From: Hyphomicrobiales bacterium
GTDB lineage: Bacteria > Pseudomonadota > Alphaproteobacteria > Rhizobiales > Xanthobacteraceae
NCBI GenBank assembly: GCA_013911975.1
Contig: JACESF010000020.1
Span: 1-62,666, forward strand
Direction of reading: 5' to 3'
DNA length: 62,666 nt
How positions within the stretch are numbered: the stretch's first letter is position 1; the number at the start of each line of letters is the position of its first letter. Below the pieces are notes generated by a model, which worked only from the letters and a program-made list of their open reading frames with translations, was not told the DNA's origin and made no database searches. Made by a program: the position numbers and the translations under genes. This document shows positions 1 to 7,404 of the stretch, in pieces.

Positions 1-1
1 C

Positions 2-196
2 CGTGAGGTTGTGGCCGAGGCCCCTGCCCCCGCCCCTGTCGCCGAGGTGGTGAGCGCGGATGCGCCCGTGCCGGAGACGGACGAGGCCGCGACCGGCACC
101 CGTCGCCGTCGCAGCCGCTACCGCACCCGGGCCGAGCGCCCGGAGGGCGCCGAGGCGGAGGCCGTCGGCGAGGCGCAGTCCAGCGCCGTCGAGTGA
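2..196 (+). CDS. 3' end of an unidentified gene (Ala/Pro/Glu-rich, Arg-rich tail)
   Basis: Only the last 64 codons lie in the window and the frame is open to the left edge. The visible tail is low-complexity (Ala, Pro, Glu, Val) with a basic patch RRRRSRYRTR near the end. Such tails occur at the C-termini of alphaproteobacterial RNA-binding proteins such as RNase E, but no catalytic domain is visible, so no function is assigned. A strong terminator follows 22 bases downstream, which supports this being a real gene end. Confidence 0.6.
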   Translation, partial: REVVAEAPAPAPVAEVVSADAPVPETDEAATGTRRRRSRYRTRAERPEGAEAEAVGEAQSSAVE

Positions 197-218
197 CGCG
201 CGCACATTCCGAATGACG

Positions 219-245
219 AAAAGCCCCGCTTCGGCGGGGCTTTTT
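219..245 (+). terminator. Rho-independent terminator
   Basis: A 7-bp GC stem (GCCCCGC/GCGGGGC) with a UUCG loop is flanked by AAAA on the left and TTTTT on the right. It ends the partial gene at the left edge. The symmetrical A and T runs mean it could also stop transcription arriving from the LysR gene on the minus strand. Confidence 0.9.
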
Positions 246-270
246 CATGGGCGCGCCGATCCGTCCCGCG

Positions 271-1188
271 TCAGAAATAGCCTTCCCAGAACTTGTTCAG
301 CCGCTCCGCCTCTTCCCGCAGCAAGGCGAGGAAGGCGGCGGCGGGCGGCGAGATGACGTGGCGGGACGGCTCGATCAGCACCAGATTGACCGGCGCCACG
401 GGCGCGACCATGGGCTGCACCGAGAGCGGCAGCAGGTCCATGTCCGCCGCCAGCATGATGGCGGGCACCACCGTCCGCCAGTCCGAGCTGGCGACGAAGT
501 CCAGCGTGCCCATCATGGAATCCATCTCCAGCACGCGCTCGATCTGAACCCCGTTGGAGGCGATATAGGCCTCGATCCAGGTGCGCCGCGTGTTGGCGAC
601 GGAGGGCAGGACCAGCTTGATGGGGCCGAGATGCGCCATGCGCACGGGCTTGAGGTGGGTGGCGGGGTCGGCCCGGCTCACCAGCGTCTCGTGGGTGGTG
701 AGGAAGTGCTGGATCTTCAGCCCCGCGCGGCCGGGGATGGCGGGCACGATGGCGAAGTCCAGCTCGCCGGTCAGCACGCTGTTGGTGAGGATGGGACTGA
801 ACGCCTCCACCACCCGGATGGAGACATTGGGATAGGTGGCGATGAAGCGGCGCATGGCGGGGGCCATGGTCACGCGGGTCATGGTGGGCATCAGGCCCAC
901 CGCGATCTCACCGGACACGCCGTGCCCGAACATCATCATGGACTGGTTGGTGGCCTCGTTGAGGCGCAGCATTTCCACGCAGCGGCTGTAATAGGCATCG
1001 CCCGCCGGGGTGGGGGTGACGCGCCCCTTCTCGCGCGAGAACAGCCGCACGCCGAAGCGCTCCTCCAGCTTGCGGATATGCTGGGAGACGCCCGACTGCG
1101 TGCCGTGCTCGCGCTGGGCGGCGGCGGTGAACGAACGCTCCTCATAGGCCGCCACGAACAGGCGGACTTCCCTCAAAGACTCGGCCAC
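271..1188 (-). CDS. LysR-family transcriptional regulator
   Basis: A 305-residue protein of the usual LysR length. The N-terminal winged helix-turn-helix (residues about 5-65) shows the family pattern: LFVAAYEERSFTAAA, SGVSQHIRKLEERFG, LFSREKGRVTPTPAG. The rest is the periplasmic-binding-like effector domain. The start is a GTG. It lies downstream of and in the same direction as the MFS/TauE pair, about 100 bases away, and no divergent target gene is adjacent, so its regulon cannot be named. The effector domain is not diagnostic of a ligand. Confidence 0.9.
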   Translation of the reverse strand: MAESLREVRLFVAAYEERSFTAAAQREHGTQSGVSQHIRKLEERFGVRLFSREKGRVTPTPAGDAYYSRCVEMLRLNEATNQSMMMFGHGVSGEIAVGLMPTMTRVTMAPAMRRFIATYPNVSIRVVEAFSPILTNSVLTGELDFAIVPAIPGRAGLKIQHFLTTHETLVSRADPATHLKPVRMAHLGPIKLVLPSVANTRRTWIEAYIASNGVQIERVLEMDSMMGTLDFVASSDWRTVVPAIMLAADMDLLPLSVQPMVAPVAPVNLVLIEPSRHVISPPAAAFLALLREEAERLNKFWEGYF

Positions 1189-1288
1189 TGGCGTTCCATT
1201 CCCTCGGCCCCTCGGGCGGGGGCGCGTGCTCGATCAGGCTCTAGGGTGCCATCCCCGCGCCGCGCGCGGAAGATCGCACATGCCCTTC

Positions 1289-2476
1289 TCACGCGGCGGG
1301 CGCGCGTTCCGGCAGCAGGTGGATGAGGCCCGCCGCCACCGTCATGGCGCCGCCGATCAGGCAGGAGAGCGGCCAGCCGCCGGTGACGAAGGCCCAGGCC
1401 CCGAGCGCCGAGCCCACCGCGCCGCCGGAATAGAAGATGAAGAAGAACAGGCCGTTGAGGCGGCTGCGCGCCTCCGAGCCCAGCGCGAAGACCGCCCGCT
1501 GGCTGATCACCAGGGAGGCCGCGACGCCGCAATCGATGAGGATGCCCGCCGTGACCAGCAGGCCGAGGTCCAGATGGCTCCCGCCGCCGCCGGGCCAGGC
1601 CAGGGCGAAGGAGGCCGCCGAGGCGCCGAGGGCCACCAGCGCGCCGAGCCGGGCCCAGCCACGGTCGGCAGCGGCCCCCACCAGCGGCGCGGCGGCGGCC
1701 CCGGTGACGCCGATGAGCGCGAACACCGCCACGCCCTTCTGGGTCATGCCGTAGGCGGGCCCCATGAGCAGGAGCGGCACCGCCGTCCAGAACAGCGTGA
1801 AGGCACCGAACAGGAAGAACTGGACGGTGGCGCGCCGCCGCAGCACCGGATTGGCCTTCAGCAGCGACAGCATGGAGCTGAGAAGCTGGGAATAGAGGAA
1901 GCCGTCCTGTGGCCGGCGTTCCGGCGCGAAGCGCCAGAGGCAGGCGGCCACCGCCGCCACGAGGCCCGCCGACAGGAGGAAGATGGCGCGCCAGCCGAAC
2001 GCGTCCGCCACCAGGCTGGAGAGGGGCCGGGCCAGCATCATGCCCAGCAGCAGGCCCGACATCACGTTGCCCACCGCGCGCCCGCGCGCCTCGGGCGCGG
2101 CAAGGTGGGAGGCGAAGGGCACGATCACCTGCGCCACGCAGGCGCTGAGGCCGCAGACGAAGGCGGCCGTGAGAAACACCGCCGGCGAGCGGGCGAGGCC
2201 CGCGAACAGCAGCGCCACCGAGACCACCGCGAAGGCGGTGACGATGAGACGGCGGTTCTCGAACCGGTCACCGAGCGGCACCACCAGCAGCATGCCGAGG
2301 CCGTAGCCCACCTGGGTCACCGTCATGGCGAAGCCGGATGCGGCGGGCGGGATGCCCAGCGAGGCGCCGATGGGGGCCAGGAGCGGCTGGGCATAATAGA
2401 GATTGGCCACCGCCACGCCCCCGGCGAGGGCCAGCAGCGGCGTGAGCCATGCGCCCGCCGGCGCGCCCGCGCTCAT
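1289..2476 (-). CDS. MFS transporter
   Basis: A 395-residue, strongly hydrophobic protein with about 12 membrane helices, fitting the major facilitator superfamily (DHA1/YnfM-like drug or metabolite exporters). A GDRFENRR loop after helix 2 matches the MFS signature position. The ATG at 2476 overlaps the stop of the upstream TauE/SafE gene by four bases (ATGA), which implies translational coupling. An open frame continues upstream of this ATG but only as the out-of-frame shadow of the TauE gene. The substrate is unknown; pairing with an anion exporter suggests efflux of an organic acid or sulfonate-type compound, which is inference. Confidence 0.88.
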   Translation of the reverse strand: MSAGAPAGAWLTPLLALAGGVAVANLYYAQPLLAPIGASLGIPPAASGFAMTVTQVGYGLGMLLVVPLGDRFENRRLIVTAFAVVSVALLFAGLARSPAVFLTAAFVCGLSACVAQVIVPFASHLAAPEARGRAVGNVMSGLLLGMMLARPLSSLVADAFGWRAIFLLSAGLVAAVAACLWRFAPERRPQDGFLYSQLLSSMLSLLKANPVLRRRATVQFFLFGAFTLFWTAVPLLLMGPAYGMTQKGVAVFALIGVTGAAAAPLVGAAADRGWARLGALVALGASAASFALAWPGGGGSHLDLGLLVTAGILIDCGVAASLVISQRAVFALGSEARSRLNGLFFFIFYSGGAVGSALGAWAFVTGGWPLSCLIGGAMTVAAGLIHLLPERAPAA

Positions 2477-3234
2477 GGGATCAGGCCCAGGCTGGAGCCG
2501 AGCACCTTCGCGCCCGCCAGCAGGATGAGCACATAGACGATGCGGAACAGGCGGTCGCGATCGATGCGGTCGTGCAGCGCCTTGCCCACATAGGCACCGA
2601 GCGGAATGGCGGGGAGCATGGCCGCCGAGTAGAGCATGAGGCTCGGCCGCGCCAGGATGAGCCCCGCCATGAGCGGCAGGCGCGTGGCATTGGCGATGGT
2701 GAAGGCCGCCGACATGGTGCCCGCATAGACGGTCTTGGTGAGGCTGCGGCGGGTGAGATAGATCGCCACCGGCGGCTGGCCCGCATTGGCGAGGAAGGTG
2801 GTGAGGCCCCCCACGCCGCCCCAGAGGAAGGCCCGCCACCCGCTGACCCCGAGGGGCGATGCGGGCGCGGCGCGGACCAGGAGCTGGCGCGCCGCGAACA
2901 GGAAGATGGCGCCCCCGATGAGCGCGCCGCTGAGATCGCGCGGCAGGCCCGCGAAGGCATAGGCCCCCACCACCATGCCGCTGAACAGCCCCGCCGCGAT
3001 CCAGCGCACGTCGGGCATGGACCAGGTGCTGGGCGGGAAGACCCGCAGCGTCACCAGGTCCATGGCGAACAGCAGCGGCGCGAGGACGATGGCCGCGTCC
3101 ACCGGGTCCATGACGAGGGCGAGGATGGGGATGCCGACCACCGCCAGCCCGCCACCGAAAGCCCCCTTGGAAAAGGCGATGATGAAGACCGCAACAAGGC
3201 CCGCAACAATAATCTGCGGTGCGAACGCGCTCAT
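2473..3234 (-). CDS. TauE/SafE-family permease (anion exporter)
   Basis: A 253-residue membrane protein with about 8 helices and the duplicated four-helix layout of the TauE/SafE family, which exports sulfite, sulfoacetate and similar anions. The N-terminal FSKGAFGGG motif and the mid-protein GGVGGLTTFLANAGQPP motif are family hallmarks. It is the first gene of a two-gene unit with the MFS transporter, overlapping it by four bases. The upstream region holds a near-perfect AT-rich inverted repeat at 3379-3414 that could be an operator. Confidence 0.88.
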   Translation of the reverse strand: MSAFAPQIIVAGLVAVFIIAFSKGAFGGGLAVVGIPILALVMDPVDAAIVLAPLLFAMDLVTLRVFPPSTWSMPDVRWIAAGLFSGMVVGAYAFAGLPRDLSGALIGGAIFLFAARQLLVRAAPASPLGVSGWRAFLWGGVGGLTTFLANAGQPPVAIYLTRRSLTKTVYAGTMSAAFTIANATRLPLMAGLILARPSLMLYSAAMLPAIPLGAYVGKALHDRIDRDRLFRIVYVLILLAGAKVLGSSLGLIP

Positions 3235-3378
3235 TCCCCGGCGGTCTCCCCCAGGCCTTCCGGCGGTCCGCGAAAGCGGCCGAAGGCCCTATCCCCGTCT
3301 CATGCGACCCCTGTCGCGAACCGGCCCCGCCGGCAGGGCCGGTCGGCGGGGCGCACCATAGAGCGCGGCCTATCATTG

Positions 3379-3414
3379 GGAAAATGATTGCTGCGCATGG
3401 AGGCCATCATTTCC
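3379..3414. promoter_or_regulatory. Inverted repeat upstream of the TauE/SafE gene
   Basis: GGAAAATGAT and ATCATTTCC face each other across a 17-base spacer (one extra A in the left arm). It stands out as an AT-richer island between the TauE/SafE start and the end of the cupin gene. It has no T-run, so an operator is more likely than a terminator. The regulator is unknown. Confidence 0.3.
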
Positions 3415-3439
3415 GCTCATGACCTCGCGGCGGTGCGGA

Positions 3440-3880
3440 TCAGGCCGCGGCGGAGGTCGCGCGCACTTCGGACGCGACCGCGAGCGGCGCGTTGGGGCTG
3501 TCCAGGAACTCCACCGTGGTGAAGATGAGGTCGGCCGTGCCGCGATTCTCCAGATCGTGGGTCATGAAGCCCCCCGCCTTGAAGCTGAGATGCTGGGTCT
3601 CGCCCGGGCTGTAGGTCACGTCCACGATGCGGCCGTCGCCGTAATGGGAGCGGGCCGAGCCGCCGGTGAGGCAGGTCCAGAAATAGTCGAGCACATGGGT
3701 GTGGAAATCGAGCCGCTCGCCGGGGGCCAGCGTCAGGGTCCAGACGCGCACCCGGTCGGTCTCGGACACGAGGCGGGTGCCCACCTCCCCCTTGCCCGCG
3801 CGGGCATTGAACCGGGCGCGCAGGTCCTCCGGCCACTGGGCGGGCGCGTCGGGCCACTGGCGGATCACATGCTTGGTCAT
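3440..3880 (-). CDS. Cupin-domain protein
   Basis: A 146-residue single-domain protein. A cupin-type beta barrel is suggested by APGERLDFHTHVLDYFW, where HTH supplies candidate metal ligands, followed by GDGRIVDVTYSPGETQHL. It starts 18 bases after the flavin monooxygenase stop on the same strand and so is probably its operon partner. Small cupins next to such monooxygenases are often metal-dependent dioxygenases or isomerases, or stabilise the pathway, but the reaction cannot be read from the sequence. Confidence 0.75.
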   Translation of the reverse strand: MTKHVIRQWPDAPAQWPEDLRARFNARAGKGEVGTRLVSETDRVRVWTLTLAPGERLDFHTHVLDYFWTCLTGGSARSHYGDGRIVDVTYSPGETQHLSFKAGGFMTHDLENRGTADLIFTTVEFLDSPNAPLAVASEVRATSAAA

Positions 3881-3898
3881 GACGTCTCCCTCCCGGAT

Positions 3899-5146
3899 TC
3901 AGGCTGCGATGCCCGTATTGACGGCCGTCTCGGCCATGATGGCTTCCGGCTTGCAGTGGTGCGCGGCGGCGGCGCGGTCCTCCGCCGTGGGCAGGTCGGC
4001 CTGGAGATAGGAGCCGAGCTGGCGGGCGCGGCGCACCACGGCGGCGCCGTAGGGGCGGCGCTCCGCCTCGAAGGCGGCGAGCGCGTCATCGATGCCTTCA
4101 TGGGTGCGCAGCAGCCGGGCGAGCGCGTCGGCGTCGCTGGCGGCCTTGGTCACGCCCATGCCCACATGGGGCCGCGCCACGAAGGCGGCGTCGCCCAGGA
4201 CGAGCGTACGGCGGCCGAGCACCATATGCGGGCTCGACAGGTCCTGGATCACCTGGATGAAGGGATGGGCCGTGTGCTCCACCACGTCGGCGAACTGGGG
4301 CGACAGGGTCTCCCGCGCGGCGCGGCGCATCTCGGCGATCACGTCCGGGCGGATCTTGTTCGGCGGGATCGACAGGGCATGGCGCACGCCGTCCGTGTCG
4401 GTCAGCATGTCGGCGAGCACGCTCTGCGCCGGGGCCGGGCGGTACCACACGAAATTGTAGCGCCGCCGCCCGCGCTCCAGGGCCTCGTTCTCGCCCGCCA
4501 CGGGATAGCCCAGCATCTGCTCGCCGGGCGGCAGGCTGAAGGCGAAATAGTCGGCCAGCTCCGCCTGGGTCGCAGGGGAAAGCTCGCCCTCCGGCACCAG
4601 GCCGCGCCAGGCGATATAGCCCACATAGGAGGGCTGGACGTCGGGCGCGAATTGCAGGCGCACGGTGGAATTGATGCCGTCCGCGCCGATCAGGAGGTCG
4701 CCCTCCTCCACGCTGCCGTCGTCGAAATGGGCGCGCACGCGCGTCCCCACCTCTTCCACCCGCGCGAGGTTTCGGCCGTGATGGTAGTTGGCGTCCGGCA
4801 GCGCCTGCCGCAGCAGCGCATAGAGGTGGCCCCAGGACGTCACCACCTGCTCCAGCCGCCGCTCGCCTTCCAGCGATCCGTCGCGGGCGAAGACCCGGCG
4901 GCCGGGCACGAACACGCCGACGCGGGCGGCCTCGCTGTCCGCTCCGCAGGCCTTCAGGATGTCCAGCAGTTCCGCATGGGTCACGATGCCCGCGCCCCGG
5001 CCGGACAGTTCCGAGCCGATCCGCTCGAACACATGCACGTCCCATCCGTCGCGCAGCAGGCTGAGGCCCGCGAAAAGCCCCGCCATGGACCCGCCGATGA
5101 TGAGCGCCCGCCTGGGCACCGGCTTGCCAGTCCCCGCCATCGCCAC
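3899..5146 (-). CDS. FAD-dependent aromatic monooxygenase
   Basis: A 415-residue class A flavoprotein hydroxylase. The N-terminal dinucleotide-binding turn reads IIGGSMAGLFAGLSLL followed by the acidic end VHVFER, then the RGAGI segment, and the second FAD motif LVLGDAAFVARPHVGMG lies near residue 310. The overall pattern resembles 2,6-dihydroxypyridine 3-hydroxylase and related N-heteroaromatic hydroxylases, which use NAD(P)H and O2; this substrate assignment is tentative. It is the first gene of an operon with the cupin protein and lies directly downstream of a TetR gene, with operator-like palindromes on its promoter. Confidence 0.85.
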   Translation of the reverse strand: MAMAGTGKPVPRRALIIGGSMAGLFAGLSLLRDGWDVHVFERIGSELSGRGAGIVTHAELLDILKACGADSEAARVGVFVPGRRVFARDGSLEGERRLEQVVTSWGHLYALLRQALPDANYHHGRNLARVEEVGTRVRAHFDDGSVEEGDLLIGADGINSTVRLQFAPDVQPSYVGYIAWRGLVPEGELSPATQAELADYFAFSLPPGEQMLGYPVAGENEALERGRRRYNFVWYRPAPAQSVLADMLTDTDGVRHALSIPPNKIRPDVIAEMRRAARETLSPQFADVVEHTAHPFIQVIQDLSSPHMVLGRRTLVLGDAAFVARPHVGMGVTKAASDADALARLLRTHEGIDDALAAFEAERRPYGAAVVRRARQLGSYLQADLPTAEDRAAAAHHCKPEAIMAETAVNTGIAA

Positions 5147-5181
5147 CTCCCTGTCCGCCGGGCTCGATCCCGCGCGGTTAT

Positions 5182-5249
5182 ATTGATCGTACGATAAATC
5201 CTGACGCCAGGGCGGGATGGCGTCAAGCTTTATTTATCGATTGATCAAT
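5182..5249 (-). promoter_or_regulatory. Monooxygenase promoter with two TetR-type operators
   Basis: On the minus strand, TTGACG (5221-5226) and CAGGAT (5198-5203) are 17 bases apart and form a sigma-70-like promoter reading into the monooxygenase. Operator O1 at 5182-5199, ATTGATCGTACGATAAAT, is an 18-bp palindrome with a single mismatched pair and covers the -10/+1 area. Operator O2 at 5232-5249, read as ATTTATCGATTGATCAAT, matches the reverse complement of O1 at 15 of 18 positions and sits just upstream of the -35, within the last codons of the TetR gene. The centres are 50 bp apart. Confidence 0.65.
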
Positions 5250-5957
5250 ACTCTTCCTCCGCGCCTTCTTGGCGGGCGCCGGAACGAGGGAGGCGTAGGC
5301 GGCCGGGGCGCCTTCCAGGAAGGCCCGCACGCGCAGCGCGATGTCGCCGTCGATGTCGTCCGGCAGGGGCATGCCGTAGATGAAGCGCCGCACGCCCAGA
5401 TAGAAGATGGAGGCGTGGAGCCCCCAGACCAGCTCCACCTCCGGTTCGCGCACCGGCTCGTCCACGGGCAGGCCGCGCTCATGGCGGATCTCGCGGACCA
5501 CGAGGTCGAACACGGAGGCGCGCAGGAAGGACAGGTAGCGAGCGTTGAAGTCGAGCCCCTTGAGGCCCGCGAACATGAACAGGCGAATCCATTCGTAGGT
5601 CAGGACCACCCGCGCATAGTCCTGGTAGAAGCGCGTCAGCCGCGCCTCCAGCGGCACGGTGCGGTCCTTCAGGCCCGCGCCCCAGTCGGTGGTCCAGGGC
5701 TGGACATAGACCTCCTCATAGACGCGGTCGAGCAGCGCCTCCTTGGAGGGAAAATAGCGGTAGAGCAGCGGCTGGGTGATGCCGATGCGGGCCGCCAGGT
5801 CGCGGGTGGACCCGTCGAAGCCGTGCTCCGCGAAGAAGGCCACCGCCGCCTTGGCGATCGCGTCTTCCCGCGCCTTGGGATCGAGACGCCGCTTCTCGGC
5901 GGCGGCGGGATTTGCCTTGCGTGGCAATGGCAGGACTCCTTGTCTGCAACCGCGCAT
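5223..5957 (-). CDS. TetR-family transcriptional repressor
   Basis: About 244 residues. The N-terminal TetR helix-turn-helix is clear: AVAFFAEHGFDGSTRDLAARIGITQPLLYRYFPSKEALL, roughly residues 35-75, after a basic leader. The C-terminal half is the variable ligand-binding helical domain. The start is placed at the ATG at 5957; a longer frame exists but is unsupported, and a start a few codons later is possible. It is transcribed toward the monooxygenase-cupin pair 76 bases downstream, which carries two palindromes of TetR operator type, so it probably represses them in the absence of an aromatic inducer. Confidence 0.85.
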   Translation of the reverse strand: MRGCRQGVLPLPRKANPAAAEKRRLDPKAREDAIAKAAVAFFAEHGFDGSTRDLAARIGITQPLLYRYFPSKEALLDRVYEEVYVQPWTTDWGAGLKDRTVPLEARLTRFYQDYARVVLTYEWIRLFMFAGLKGLDFNARYLSFLRASVFDLVVREIRHERGLPVDEPVREPEVELVWGLHASIFYLGVRRFIYGMPLPDDIDGDIALRVRAFLEGAPAAYASLVPAPAKKARRKSIDQSINKA

Positions 5958-6071
5958 AGCATCGGCGGGCGGGCGCGTGAACCGCGCAGTGCCCCCGCGC
6001 CGTGCGGCCCAGTGTCTTGGCGGCGCGGCCGGCCCGCGCTGCGGAAGGACGACCACGGCGAGCGTCTTCAG

Positions 6072-6088
6072 ATTGAAATGATTCTAGG
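6072..6088. promoter_or_regulatory. Second, degenerate ICE-like site upstream of mbfA
   Basis: On the minus strand this reads CCTAGAATCATTTCAAT. It shares the ten-base core TAGAATCATT with the main ICE motif at 6161-6177 but has only one good arm. Its centre is about 90 bp upstream. It may be an auxiliary Irr-binding site or a relic. Confidence 0.35.
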
Positions 6089-6128
6089 GCAGCAGAAGCA
6101 GCGGCTCCAGCCTTGCCAGGGCAAGACC

Positions 6129-6177
6129 TTGCGGGGGAAGGTATGGACGTCTATGTTCAGTTTAGAATCATTCTAGG
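6129..6177 (+). promoter_or_regulatory. mbfA promoter with Irr box (ICE motif)
   Basis: TTGCGG (6129-6134) and TATGTT (6152-6157) are 17 bases apart and form a promoter. Immediately downstream, TTTAGAATCATTCTAGG (6161-6177) is a TAGAA-TCA-TTCTA inverted repeat matching the iron control element (ICE) bound by the haem-responsive regulator Irr in alphaproteobacteria. The predicted transcription start falls inside the ICE, an arrangement suited to repression under low iron, and the right arm overlaps the Shine-Dalgarno sequence. Confidence 0.75.
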
Positions 6178-6185
6178 ATATGATC

Positions 6186-7163
6186 ATGATACCGGGCTTT
6201 GGCGCGCGTCGGCAGTTCTCCGACCTGTCGGAGAAGGAAATCCTCGCCCTCGCCATCTCCTCCGAGGAGGATGACGGGCGCATCTACACCGACTACGCGG
6301 AAGCCGTGCGTGCGGACTATCCCGCCACCGCCCAGATGCTGGAGGGCATGTCCGCCGAGGAGAACCGGCACCGCCAGGCCCTCATCGCGGAGTTCCGCCG
6401 CCGCTTCGGAGAGCATATCCCGCTCATCCGGCGCGAGCATGTGTCCGGCTATTACGCCCGCCGGCCGGTCTGGCTGGTGAAGAATCTCGGCATCGACCGG
6501 ATCCGCGCGGAAATCGAGCGCATGGAGGACGATGCGGCGAATTTCTATCTCGCCGCCGTCCGCCGCGCCGAGGATGCCGGCACCCGCGAACTGCTGGGCA
6601 CGCTGGCCGCCGCCGAGCAGCAGCACCTCGCCGCCGCCGAGGCGCTGGAGGCGAGCAACCTGCCCGAGGCGAAGCGCGCGGAAGAGGATGACAAGGCCCG
6701 CCGCCAGTTCGTGCTCACCTGGGTCCAGCCGGGCCTCGCCGGCCTCATGGACGGCTCGGTCTCCACGCTGGCGCCCATCTTCGCCACCGCCTTCGCCACG
6801 CAGAATTCCCACACCACGCTGCTGGTGGGCATCGCCGCCTCGGTGGGCGCGGGCATCTCCATGGGCTTCACGGAAGCCGCCCATGACGACGGCGTCATTT
6901 CGGGACGCGGCTCGCCCATCAAGCGCGGCTTCGCCTCGGGCATCATGACCGCCGTCGGCGGGCTGGGCCACGCTTTGCCCTACCTGATCCCCCATTTCTG
7001 GACCGCCACGGCGGTCGCGGGGCTGGTTGTGTTCGTGGAATTGTGGGCCATCGCGTGGATCCAGAACCGCTACATGGAGACCCCCTTCATGCGGGCGGTG
7101 TTCCAGGTGGTGCTCGGCGGCGCCCTCGTCCTGGCGGCCGGCATCCTCATCGGCGGCAGCTAG
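6186..7163 (+). CDS. mbfA: MbfA: membrane-bound ferritin-like iron exporter
   Basis: A fusion of an N-terminal rubrerythrin/ferritin-like di-iron domain (residues about 10-150; acidic/histidine ligands in SSEEDDGRIY, SAEENRHR, AAEQQH) and a C-terminal VIT1/CCC1-type domain with five hydrophobic segments (about 165-325, starting LTWVQPGLAGLMDGSVS). This architecture is MbfA of Bradyrhizobium and Agrobacterium, which exports iron from the cytoplasm and protects against iron and peroxide stress. The ATG at 6186 is preferred over the in-frame ATG at 6180 because AGGA (6175-6178) is then spaced normally. An ICE motif covers its promoter. The length of about 325 residues is typical. Confidence 0.93.
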   Translation: MIPGFGARRQFSDLSEKEILALAISSEEDDGRIYTDYAEAVRADYPATAQMLEGMSAEENRHRQALIAEFRRRFGEHIPLIRREHVSGYYARRPVWLVKNLGIDRIRAEIERMEDDAANFYLAAVRRAEDAGTRELLGTLAAAEQQHLAAAEALEASNLPEAKRAEEDDKARRQFVLTWVQPGLAGLMDGSVSTLAPIFATAFATQNSHTTLLVGIAASVGAGISMGFTEAAHDDGVISGRGSPIKRGFASGIMTAVGGLGHALPYLIPHFWTATAVAGLVVFVELWAIAWIQNRYMETPFMRAVFQVVLGGALVLAAGILIGGS

Positions 7164-7265
7164 AGCATTTCCGAGCGAAGTGTGAAGCGGTTCGCGTGAA
7201 GGAAACGCGTCAAAACAAGGAGATAGAGGGTTTCAGCGTTTCCATGAAAGGCTGAAACACTCTAG
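7160..7265. repeat. Dispersed Rhizobiales-type intergenic repeat
   Basis: The segment beginning AGAGCATTTCCGAGCGAAG and continuing through GCGGTTCGCGTGAA, GCGTCAAAACAA and GATAGAG looks like the short interspersed palindromic elements found in many copies in Hyphomicrobiales genomes. It ends in a hairpin GTTTCAGC (7230-7237) / GCTGAAAC (7251-7258) flanked by AGAG and CTCT. The left edge supplies the TAG stop of mbfA. Only one copy was seen in this window, so the repeat status rests on recalled family resemblance. Confidence 0.5.
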
Positions 7266-7269
7266 CCGG

Positions 7270-7308
7270 AAAATCGGGCTCCGGGCGCTCGGGGGGGCGC
7301 CCGGAGCC
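7270..7308 (-). terminator. Terminator of the cellulase gene
   Basis: Perfect 12-bp arms GGCTCCGGGCGC (7277-7288) and GCGCCCGGAGCC (7297-7308) with an 8-base loop; on the minus strand the stem is followed by CGATTTTCC. A second hairpin at 7339-7360 (GGCTCCCG/CGGGAGCC) lies between it and the stop codon at 7405. Together they end the large minus-strand gene. Confidence 0.75.
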
Positions 7309-7404
7309 TTCCCGCCTCCGGCCGGAAGGGCCGAGGGCGGCTCCCGCCCCGCCGGGAGCCGGCGGGACGAAGGGGATGGACACCGGCGCGCGGTGCCCGG
7401 TCCG

